From NCBI GenBank assembly GCA_011037195.1, contig JAAEAF010000100.1, forward strand, positions 62,001 through 126,000: DNA of 64,000 nt, given 5' to 3'. This DNA is from Triatoma infestans. Its lineage: Eukaryota > Arthropoda > Insecta > Hemiptera > Reduviidae. Both the position numbers and the translations under genes were made by a program. The notes beneath the pieces were generated by a model. The model made no database searches. It was given only the letters and a program-made list of their open reading frames with translations, and was not told the DNA's origin. Within the stretch, counting starts at the first letter, position 1. Each line of letters starts with the position of its first letter. This document shows, piece by piece, positions 55,471-64,000 of the stretch.

Positions 55471-56812
55471 CCATAACAGTTCAAAGCCCTATTTCGATAG
55501 ACATGTATTTACATCTATCTACCAACGAAAACAAAACAAAATTGTTAGTAATTAATGTTATTTTTTAAAACAATTGGTTCTGTGATAGGTCGAAATGGAA
55601 TCTCAGTTCGTTAGCATTTTTGGAAGACTTAGATGACTTACCCAGTAGGTTCCCGAAGCTTTTTGGATATATATATATATATAGGGTGTACATACAGGGT
55701 ACATATATATTTTATATATATATAAAAATAAAAGAATATACGTTAAATTAAATATATTAATTAAACAATAATATAAACTTTATGTTTAATTCCAAATGAT
55801 TTTACAATTAAGAAAAAAGAGAAGTAGGTGTACGCTATGAGCTCTCATATAGTACTGATAGTTAAACTAGAAAAATGTAGTGGGGAAGAAGAGGGGATTT
55901 AATTTAAAAAGACTTGCCGCTTCTGGCGGTTTCATGCTGCAATATGTATATATTCCTCATCCTTAAGCTTTATCTATTCTTATTTATATAAAGTACTCTT
56001 CAAATTTCCTATCCCCCCCGCATTAAAACCAAGACAAGACCAAAAGCATTATAACCTACACCGGGATATCACTGTGTTATATCTTATTAACACACTATTT
56101 GTTAAGATTTCCTGAAGATGATCGAATGTTTTAAACCGATCGATAACTACCAAAATGAAGAAGGCTGACACAGACGTTTTATTATTATTATTATTAATTT
56201 TATTAAATTGCACTTTTTATTTTAATTTCACGAACAGCAATGATGATTGGTGTTCAATTAAATTAACGTTAATGGTGTTTGGAATGTAAAAAAAAAAAAA
56301 TATTGATACATTAAATAAAATCTGTAGATATGAAAAGTGTGTTCCATCTAGATATTGATGGGTGTGTACGGGGGAGAGAAAAGTATTTGTTGTTTTTTTA
56401 CTTATTTGGTGTGTGTGTGTGTGTGTATGTATGTATTATCGTATAGATGAGAAATATAGGTGGATATATTATTATGTAGGTGAAATAGAACGGTCGCAGA
56501 TATGCATTGTGTTATTTTACATGATGTGGCCATTTCCATGTAGATCATATCCAGTGTGTTATTCCTGGCCTATGAATATCATCCTCTCTCTAGCATTCTC
56601 TTGACATTTCTCCAGCAATATCTGGAGCTCACTCCTTACGCCCTCTTTATAGTATTTTCATATTATTTACTTATGATTTCTTATTCTTTCTTCTGTTTTA
56701 AGCGTAATCTTATTTGACTTTTAAATGTAACGATAATGATTTCAGCTAAATACTGAATATTGATAAATCGAGCAATGAATTTCTAAGCGTTAGGAATTTT
56801 TATTTTATTTCC
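55471..56812. other. No gene seen; (AT)n and (TG)n microsatellites
   Basis: (AT)n at 55666-55683, (TG)n at 56409-56426. CCTGAAGATGATCGAATG and AAACCGATCG at 56113-56146 (+) vaguely resemble the hairpin family but do not fold the same way. Confidence 0.45.
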
Positions 56813-56814
56813 TC

Positions 56815-56905
56815 ATAAGAGGAAGTGTTCCGATCGTGTCAAATATTAAAAAGTTCTCACCGGAAATAATACATATTTTGTGGAGGTCTTATGAATAAAA
56901 TAAAA
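56815..56905 (+). mobile_element. R repeat 5' end
   Basis: ATAAGAGGAAGTGTTCCGATCG, AAAGTTCTCACCGGAAATAA, GGAGGTCTTATGAATAAAA. Confidence 0.8.
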
Positions 56906-56949
56906 AAAAAATATGGCGTGAAACACATGTTTCAACCAATAAAGCTTGT

Positions 56950-57575
56950 AGTGGAAGTTTAAATTTAAACCTAACAGACAGGTCCCACACAACCCCCACT
57001 CTAAAATTAGTTTTCCACCAAAAATGTTTTAAATAAAAGTGACCGCTTTTTTTCTGAACAGTTAACATTTCAAATTAAAAGAAATCTTTTATAGCCGTTT
57101 TCAAGAAAGAAAGAAAAAGAAAACACAAATACCAATTCTCTAAAGTCGTATTTCCGGTTAAATTTTTTTTTCAAATTTCGTATTCCAGCAATAATTTTAA
57201 TATTTCTTAATATTATATGGGTGGTAGAAACATAAATTGCACTGAAGTGGAATTTTAGAGGTAAACTTAATTCAATTTTCCCGACAAAAGTGACTGGCAA
57301 TTGTCTGTTTAGATAATATGGAAGTTTAAAGGAAATTGTTGACGTCGTTTTTTTTGCACTTCCGGTTGAAGGATTTTGACCGAATTCTGTGTTTCAAAAT
57401 GCGATGGTATGGCACTTTTAAAGGAAACTGAGTTTGATATTTCTTGCAATTTTTCATTGTTGAGTTTTTTTTTGTTCACACATCCACACATACAGACATT
57501 CAGACAGACCATTCTGTAAGAACATTTTTTTTTATATTCAGTGGACCACGGTACATCTATTTCCGTTAAAAATTC
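56950..57575 (-). mobile_element. R repeat, 5' two thirds
   Basis: GTTTAAATTTAAACCTAAC, AAATAAAAGTGACCGC, CGTATTTCCGGTTAAAT, GTAGAAACATAAATTGCACTG, TTTGCACTTCCGGTTGAAGG (57355), a (CA) remnant, ATTCAGTGGACCACGG and TCTATTTCCGTTAAAAATTC. Ends before the palindrome. Confidence 0.82.
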
Positions 57576-57579
57576 TTAC

Positions 57580-57950
57580 GTAACAAGGAAAAATTTGCAG
57601 GAATCTCAAACTTTGATATTCATTTAGATATGAATGTCGCTACATATTCATTCGAAGTTTTCAATCCAAATTCATCTAATGGAATTGCGATTTTATTCAG
57701 TGTTCCCCCTCTCCAGTTATTCGCGATATCATTTCAAAACTGGGCGATTCTCTTCTGGGTAAAAGCATCTTCTAAGATCCCCATTTCAGTTACAAGCTTG
57801 TATAATATTCAAGTACAAATTCCTTGCTGGAAATCGGAAGTGCGAACTTACAGAATAGATTTTTGAATTTGTTCGGAATATTTTCTTGAAATCAGAATCC
57901 ACACTTTTCTTTTAATTGAAATGCAAAAATTTAAATTGAAAAAATTACAC
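57580..57950 (+). mobile_element. R repeat internal part
   Basis: GGAATCTCAAACTTTGATATTC, TCGAAGTTTTCAATCC, GGAAATCGGAAGTGCG (57831), TTACAGAATAGATTTTTG. Sense orientation, meeting the antisense copy before it tail to tail. Confidence 0.7.
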
Positions 57951-57957
57951 AAAATAT

Positions 57958-58508
57958 ATAATGAAACACTCACTTTTACGACTTTCTCTTAGTGCAAATT
58001 AAATATTATTATTCATGATTTATTATTTATTTATATGGTTATCTTGTTACAAATGCCACATATAAAATTGAAAATAGGTATTAATTATATTATTTTGTCT
58101 GGAATATAATATAAAAGTCCTACTTTCAATAAACCGATTTATTTCAAACTCAGAATTTTGGCCTAATCAAATTATTATTAATGTTATTATATAGACGATA
58201 GAATTGATAATATACAGAAATGACACTTTAGAGGAAAACCAGAACACTCCTTAAATGAATTTCCCGGAAAAATGATTCAAATAAAACTTGTAACGCTTTA
58301 TATGATTAATTGATATAAAAAAATTAATGAAACTCGATAGAACTGTTTTTGTGATAATCGCAAAAAAAAAAAACTGAAAAAATCTATAAACTAATTTTCT
58401 AAAAGTCACTTTTTTCGGACCTCAAAATGTGTTTTATTTAGTGAAAACTCAATTTGTGAAAAATTTGACACGATTGCTATATTTCCTCTTATAGCAAGCA
58501 GTAAAAGA
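57958..58508 (-). mobile_element. R repeat, internally deleted, first of a tandem pair
   Basis: The 3' end TATAATGAAACACTCACTTT, ACGACTTTCTCTTAG is worn. AGACGATAGAATTGATAATA, CTCCTTAAATGAATTTCCC, CGGACCTCAAAATG, TTTGACACGATTGCTATATTTCC and CAGTAAAAGAAAG follow. The next copy starts immediately. Confidence 0.85.
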
Positions 58509-58510
58509 AA

Positions 58511-59563
58511 GAAAAAAATCTGGTGTGAAACACTCACACAACTTTCTCTTACTCCAGTCCTCAAAATTATAATTGACAAATTTTATAGTTTGTGTACCAA
58601 ATTTAATGAAATTCGTCGAAAACGGAAAAAACTGTTCAGTAAAAGCGCACTTCCGGTTTACTAATTTTCTTGAAACTCTGAATTTTGGCCATCTATTTAT
58701 TTCTAATTAATTTTGTTTGGATGATAGAATTGTATAATCAACTTATATGATAGCACTTTAGAGAAAAATATAACCCCACCTCTCCCTTAAAAGTGCCCTT
58801 AAATGAATTTTCTCAGAGAAATGTTTTAAATAAAAGTTTGTATGTTTAGTTTATATAAGAAGTTTCAAGAAAATTGTCGGAGCCATTTTTGAGAAATTCG
58901 CAAAAAAGTGAAAAAAAAATCATTTAATAAAATAATAAAGTAAACGCACTTCCGGTTATCCGATTTTTTCAAACTCGAAATTTCATAAACATATTTAATT
59001 TTAATTAACATTATTTAGATGATAGAATTGTCTAATAAACTAGAATAGCCCTTGACATGAAAACCTAACCCCTCCCCTCCTTCATAAGTGCACTTCAATG
59101 AATTTTCCCAGAGAAATATTTCAAATAAAAGTTGTAGCTCTTTGTATATGCAGTTAATTTACCAAGTTTGAAGAAAATCGTCGGAACCATTTTTGAGAAA
59201 ATTGCAAAAAAGTAAAAAACCAACTAGTAAAATGGTACTTCCAGTTGAGGAATTTTGACAGATAACGTAGGGTCAGATCCCATGGTGATACCAAAACAGA
59301 ATATCAAGTTTCAACTTTCTACGGTTTTTCGTTTTTGAGCTATGGTGTTCACATACATACATACACACAGACACACACACACACACCACACACACACACA
59401 ACACACACACACACACGAACACACACACACACACACAGACCATTTGCTAAAAACCACTTTTTTGGACTCAGGAGACCTCAAAACGGATATTTCCAGTGAA
59501 AACTCGATACTGAAACTTTGACACGATTACAATAATTCCTCTTACTAGGAGTAAGAGGAAGTA
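58511..59563 (-). mobile_element. R repeat, full length, three modules
   Basis: ATCTGGTGTGAAACACTCAC, ACAACTTTCTCTTACTCC, then three module starts: CACTTCCGGTTTAC (58648), CACTTCCGGTTATC (58947), TACTTCCAGTTGAG (59236), 299 and 289 bp apart. Then GATCCCATGG, an interrupted (CA)n tract (59352-59437), GGACTCAGGAGACCTCAAAA, TTTGACACGATTACAATAA and TTCCTCTTACTAGGAGTAAG. Compare 28302-29031 with two modules. Confidence 0.94.
59352..59437. repeat. Compound (CA)n microsatellite in R
   Basis: The longest CA tract in the window, broken by single-base changes. Same relative position as (CA)n in other R copies. Confidence 0.95.
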
Positions 59564-59765
59564 AAAAATGGTTTAAAAATTGATTACCAAAAAAAAATAA
59601 CTTATTAAATTTAATCTACTCGTTGATTAAGATTACATTAAATTCTATCATAGTAATAGACAACTTATTTTTAGTGTCAAACTTCCAGTACTACTAATTG
59701 AAAATACTACTTTTTGTAAAAGCAGTCATTATGTAAGAAGACTGCTTAATCAGTAACAATATAAC
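59564..59765. other. No gene seen
   Basis: AT-rich spacer. Confidence 0.5.
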
Positions 59766-59766
59766 A

Positions 59767-59860
59767 TGGGCTGGGTGTTGGTGTACTGGTTATGAGCATG
59801 GACTTGTAACTGCGACGTTCCCAGTTCGAATCCTGCGTTTTTGAAATTGCTGAGTTTTTT
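59767..59860 (+). repeat. tRNA-Thr-like SINE head
   Basis: GGTGTACTGGTTATGAGCA resembles a box A/D-arm, ACTTGTAACT an anticodon loop with TGT (Thr), and GTTCGAATCC (59823-59832) is a good box B. The acceptor ends do not pair (GGGCTGG against CTGCGTT) and an AT-rich tail follows, so this is a tRNA-derived SINE or tRNA pseudogene rather than a working tRNA. Confidence 0.65.
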
Positions 59861-59965
59861 TATTATATTCGTTTAATATTAAAAACGTTAATATTATAGT
59901 TTGTGATTCCGGTCCCCCGTCCATGACGTAACTTTTACAATTGGCCATATTTACATATATAATAA

Positions 59966-60480
59966 AAATCTGACGTTAAACATTTATAGACTTTCTATTA
60001 CTGGAGTTAATAGAATTAAATGGCCAACTTTTCTTTAAATCAGGAAAGTAGGTCAGTTTGCTCTAACTTAAGTATAGAAGTGGTGAAGTAAATATTGCCA
60101 AGATGGGTTAATTCAGAAGATAGCGCCAAAACATTGCACTAACTCAAATAACATTTCGGTTGTAACGTTATAATACATTCTTCAGCACTCTACCAAATTT
60201 TTTTCCCCATTATTTTCGAGAAAAATTTCAAAAGCCTATTTTGTAAAGCCGCATCACCGTTTAACAGAATTTTTTTAAAATTTGCAATTCGTCACTATTA
60301 AGCTTAAAGAGCGCCGTTCCCACAGAAGCCTCTCCTCCCCCCCGAAAATAATTTTCTTCCGAAAATTGTTTCCAATATAAGTGATAGACATTGATAGACA
60401 ATGTTTAGACAATATTTGAAGTTTAGAGAAAATCGTTGGTATGCCAATTTCAAGAAAATCGCGAAAAAAAATTGATCCTA
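59966..60480 (-). mobile_element. R repeat, 3' half, worn
   Basis: AATCTGACGTTAAACATTTATA, GACTTTCTATTACTGG, TAACTTAAGTATAGAAGTGG, CAGAAGATAGCGCC, GCCGCATCACCGTTTAACAG, GTTTAGAGAAAATCGTTGG. Hairpin arms are changed. Confidence 0.75.
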
Positions 60481-60503
60481 TTATTTGTCGTTTTTATTTG
60501 TTA

Positions 60504-61500
60504 TTACTTTCCCTCACTCCTAGTAAGAGGAAGTATTGTAATCGTGTCAAATTTTCGATATCGAGTTTTCACAGGAAATATCCGTTTTAAGGTCCCCTGA
60601 GTCCAAAAAAAGTGGTTTTTAGCAAATGGTAAGTGTAGTATGTGTGTGTGTGTGAACAGCATAGCTCAAAAACAAAAAACCGTAGAAACTTGAAACTTGA
60701 TATTCCGTTTAGATATCACCATAGCATCAGACGTGGGTCATCTGTCAAAATTCATCAACCGGAAGTACCACTTTACTTGTTTTGTTTTTTTACTTTTTTG
60801 CGTTTTTTTCAAATATGGTTCCGACGATTTTCTTCAAACTTGGTATATCAACCACACATACAAAGAGCTACAACTTTTAGTTGAAATGTTTCTCTGGGAA
60901 AATTCATTTAAGAGCAGCTATGGGGAGGGGTGGGGTTAGGTTTTCATCTAAAGTGCTATTTCAGTTTATTAAACAATTCTATCATCTAAATAATGTTAAT
61001 TAGAATTGAATATGTTGTTGAAATCCCGAGTTTAAAAAAAAAATCGGATAACTGGAAGTGCGTTTACATTACCACATCACTAAATGATTTTTTAACTTTT
61101 TCTCGATTTTCTCAAAAATGTCTCCGACAATTTTCTTGAAACTTCATATATAAACTAAACATACAAAGATTTACAACTTTTATTTCAAACATTTCTCTGG
61201 GAAAATTCATTTAAGTGCACTTTTGGAAGAGGGGTGGGGTTATGTTTTACACTAATGTGCATCAACATAGTTGATTATACAATGCTATCATCCAAACAAA
61301 ATTAATTAGAAATAAATAGATGGCTAAAATTCCGAGTTTTAAGAAAATTAGTAAACCGGAAGTGCGCTTTTACTGGATAGTTTTTTCAGATTTTCGATGA
61401 ATCCATTAAATTTAGTACTCAAACTATAAAATTTGTCAATTATAATTTTGAGAACTGGAGTAAGAGAAAGTTGTATGAGTGTTTTACACCAGATTTTTTA
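60504..61500 (+). mobile_element. R repeat, full length, three modules, sense
   Basis: TTACTTTCCCTCACTCCTAG, TAAGAGGAAGTATTGTAATCG, TTTTCACAGGAAATATCCG, (TG)n (60642-60653), then AACCGGAAGT (60757), AACTGGAAGT (61050), AACCGGAAGT (61354), and GGAGTAAGAGAAAGTTGTATG, AGTGTTTTACACCAGATTTT. Module spacing is 293 and 304 bp. This is the cleanest sense copy and shows both hairpins. Confidence 0.94.
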
Positions 61501-61632
61501 CGCACATATAAACCATTCGCGAGAAAAACATTATTTCTGTACTCGGGTGACATTAAATTATGTATTTCCGGTGAAAGAAATCTATTCCGAAAAATTTGTC
61601 AAAATCGCAATACTTCCTGTAATAATTGTCAA
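61501..61632 (-). mobile_element. R repeat 5' end
   Basis: ACCATTCGCGAGAAAAACAT, GTACTCGGGTGACATTAAA, TTTCCGGTGAAAG, TTTGTCAAAATCGCAATACTTCC. It abuts the previous copy's terminal T-run. Confidence 0.82.
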
Positions 61633-61849
61633 TAATTGAAACTAAAAATATCGATATAGTTTTTAGAAAGTGTGTGGCAGGCACTTTATGTAAATAGGGT
61701 TCAAGAGTTTAATACTGCTATGAATAGCCACCTCTAATATATAATACTTTGAACATTGGGTGGGAGGTGGGGGGTCTGTGAGATATAACGTGTGTGTGTA
61801 GAAAGGTATAACAAGTAAGGAAGTATCAACACAAGTGTATCTTGTAATC

Positions 61850-61850
<1 letters not shown>

Positions 61851-61888
<38 letters not shown>
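61851..61888. repeat. (TG)n microsatellite
   Basis: Dinucleotide run followed by (TA)n. It is not within an R repeat. Confidence 0.95.
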
Positions 61889-61900
<12 letters not shown>

Positions 61901-62665
61901 CATGGCAGTGTGCGTATTAGTGTGCAAGTGTATGAGTTTGGGACCGATATAATCCCAGATCCTGGCCGACCAGCCTTACGATCCTCGACTCTTCCCCTAC
62001 AGTTATATATAGATATATAACTGTATAGCCTATAACTTGATCTACATTAACTAACTCCCACCCACTATTCACGCTAACGACCACTCACTCTCTCTCTCTC
62101 TACTCTGAAGGGTGGAAGACTTTACCTGGCCTCCCTCCAGCCCATATTACTATTGCTGCTATAGTACACTCCATAGAGAATAGACACAACCTCATTAGCA
62201 TCTCCTTGATCTATTGACCAATGGTGCACCGAGCTAGATCTATAGAGAGAGATTGAGAGAGACAGAGAGAGAGAGATTGATTTCATTGCCTTTCCCTAAC
62301 CAATAGCATTATTATTAACCCAGGTAACCTCTGATTGGTTAGATATTTGTGTCTATTATATCATCCCATTCAGTAGGTTCAACACACTTAATAGGGGCGC
62401 CTTTATTATGTAATTATTGTAAATTATTAACGCTAATTATTCCGCTCATTAAATCTGTATACCACTTTGTTGACATGAATATTATATAGTAGAAGATTTA
62501 TAATATTATTTACACTATGATTTTAACATTATAGAATTATTATTACAAAAAAAGTAACAACGCCTTCGGTTTAAAGATAATTCCTTTTATTTTTGGCAGA
62601 TGGCACTAGTGAATGGGGACAACACTCCAAAATTAGCCATCGATTTTGTTTATTTTTAAGAGGGG
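61889..62665. other. No gene seen; GC-richer patch with inverted CCAAT words
   Basis: (CT)n near 62088-62101 and (GA)n near 62244-62278. AACCAATAGC at 62299 and TGATTGGTTA at 62332 form an inverted pair. No coding exon recognised. Confidence 0.4.
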
Positions 62666-62671
62666 GAATTG

Positions 62672-63500
62672 ATTGCTGACGTATCAAATTTTAGAAATTG
62701 ACTTTTCACCGGAAATATATGGTTCCGAACGTCCGAAAGTTCTAAGAAAATGTGGTGTGTGTGTGTACGCGAACAAAATATCTCAACCATGAAAATTAGT
62801 TGAAATTTTGTGTCAAAATTCACCAACCGGAAGTACAACTTTACTGAAGTTTCTTTTTTCTTTTTCTTTCAGTTTTTCACGATTTTCTTTCGATAACGAC
62901 TCCAATGATTTTCTTTGTACTTAGTCACACATAAATAACCATTACTATTAATTGATTTTTCCGGGAAAATTGCGTTTTTGATGAGTACTGGAGGGGGGGG
63001 GAACAGTAGCGTTTGATTTCTCCTTAAGAAACCACACAGTAAAATATATGGTTGTGCCTCCTATATAATTATATTGATATATATTAGAAATATTGCTAGA
63101 ATTTCCAGTTTGAAGAAAAGCGGTTAACCGGAACTGCGACTTTACACTGCGACTTTAGAATTGGTTTTTGAGTTTATTTTTTTTTAATCATCTCGAAAAC
63201 GACTGTAACGATTTTCTTTAGCTTGGGGATAATATCTGCTCAGAAAGAATCTATCACTTTTATCTGTTACATTATTCTGGAAAAAGTGTTGTCCAAGTAC
63301 TTCCAAATGTTGTGTCCATTATTGTTGGCGCTCTCTTCTGGACTGCAATGCAATCAGTTCTACTACCTACCTAAATATGTATCTGCCTCCCACCGTCCAA
63401 CTCACTATTTATGTTAGGACTAATGAGTAAGTTTGAAGATTACAAAAAAAATTGCCATTTTATACATACTACAAATCGGTAGCAAGAGAAAATCGTTTGA
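62672..63500 (+). mobile_element. R repeat, near full length
   Basis: GACTTTTCACCGGAAATATATG, (TG)n (62755-62765), CACCAACCGGAAGTACAAC, GGTTAACCGGAACTGCG, TTGGCGCTCTCTTCTGGACT (63326), ATGTTAGGACTAATGAG, and a worn AGCAAGAGAAAATCGTTTG end. Confidence 0.88.
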
Positions 63501-63836
63501 ATATCTCCTCAGTATGTATAGTTAACATAACAAATTGAATAAAATCGATCTGCATTTTTAAGGAGAAAAACCATGCCTCCCCCCAATAACCCCCTTATTT
63601 TCTGGAGAAATGTTTCAAATAAAAAATTGTAAATTATTATAGTGTAGTTGATCTACCCAGTTTAAAGAAATTCGGTGAAACAGTTTTAGAAAAGATCGCA
63701 GTAAAGGTAAAAATGTGTTTTTTGTTTTGTTTTTTTGTAAAAGCACTTTTTTCGGATTAAAAGAATCACAGAATTTGAAAGTTTCCGGTGAAAACTTGAT
63801 AAATCGTAAATTCAACTTCCCTTTTACCAGACGATT
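63501..63836 (-). mobile_element. R repeat, internally deleted
   Basis: GGAGAAATGTTTCAAATAAA, GTAGTTGATCTACCCAGTTT, AAGCACTTTTTTCGGATT, GTTTCCGGTGAAAACTTG, CTTCCCTTTTACCAG. The microsatellite section is missing. Confidence 0.82.
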
Positions 63837-63845
63837 ATGAAATAG

Positions 63846-64000
63846 TAAAAATCTGGTGTGAAACACTCACACAACTTTCTCTTACTCCAGTTTTCAAAAT
63901 TGTAAATGACAAATTCTATAGTTTGTGTACCAAATTTGATGAAATTCGTTGGAATTCGTCGAAAACTGAAAAAAAAGTTCAGTAAAAGCGCACTTCCTGT
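63846..64000 (-). mobile_element. R repeat 3' end, cut by window edge
   Basis: AAAATCTGGTGTGAAACACTC then ACACAACTTTCTCTTACTCC is intact. AATTTGATGAAATTCGTTGG and GCGCACTTCC follow, the start of module 1. Head-to-tail with the copy before it. Confidence 0.92.

Larger units (their letters stand above)
44080..64000 (+). other. Presumed first intron of the PH-domain gene, to window end
   Basis: Begins GTGAGTTTAA. I searched the + strand for a following exon with a W-containing PH continuation and found none. The intron is filled with R repeats on both strands. Confidence 0.5.

Noticed and set aside
59767..59860. Functional tRNA-Thr
   Set aside because: Acceptor stem does not pair and there is no proper 3' end.

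Overview
The window is eukaryotic, AT-rich, almost gene-free DNA built of nested transposable elements. The mix of families (Tc1, jockey, RTE, I-type LINEs with RNase H, pogo and hAT MITEs, Helentron-like repeats, a DUF7869-type gene) points to an arthropod, probably an insect; the species cannot be named from sequence alone. No rRNA, CRISPR or bacterial genes are present.

Dominant component. One dispersed family, called here the R repeat, occurs about 45 times on both strands. Sense copies start TTACTTTCTCTTACTCC followed at once by a palindrome, carry a (TG)n tract about 130 bp in, continue as one to three diverged ~295 bp modules each holding AACCGGAAGTGCG, and end GGAGTAAGAGAAAGT plus a GTGTGA-gtgtt-TCACAC hairpin and CCAGATTTT. 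A terminal repeat at one end, a subterminal one at the other, two hairpins and an internal microsatellite are the layout of Helentron-derived non-autonomous elements (HINEs). Most other transposons lie inside R copies, so R was there first.

Layout. 1-2.3 kb: R copies, one split by a nearly intact Tc1 element. 2.9-5.1 kb: full R copy and an antisense LINE remnant. 6.2-8.0 kb: foldback element with a pogo-like MITE in one arm. 10.4-12.2 kb: R copy split by a jockey-type LINE. 13-16.2 kb: LINE RNase H remnants and R fragments. 17-31 kb: R copies in clusters with hAT-like and LINE insertions; GC-richer islands near 19 kb and 29.5 kb look promoter-like. 31-33.7 kb: RTE-type LINE with a clear target duplication, then a retroelement gag-like start and a minisatellite. 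34.2-37.9 kb: a ~3.7 kb element with 28-bp inverted termini, subterminal repeats and a decayed, intron-containing DUF7869-family gene. 43.4-44.1 kb: a GC-rich upstream region and a first coding exon of a PH-domain (Dok-7-like) adaptor, the only convincing host gene; its intron fills the rest of the window. 45-64 kb: R copies, a tRNA-Thr-like SINE and microsatellites.

Most notable: the DUF7869 transposon candidate, the architecture and modular growth of R, and a hammerhead-like hairpin at four sites whose stem is kept by compensatory changes. Limits: all similarity calls are by eye; R boundaries are good to a few bases at hairpins and tens of bases at worn ends.
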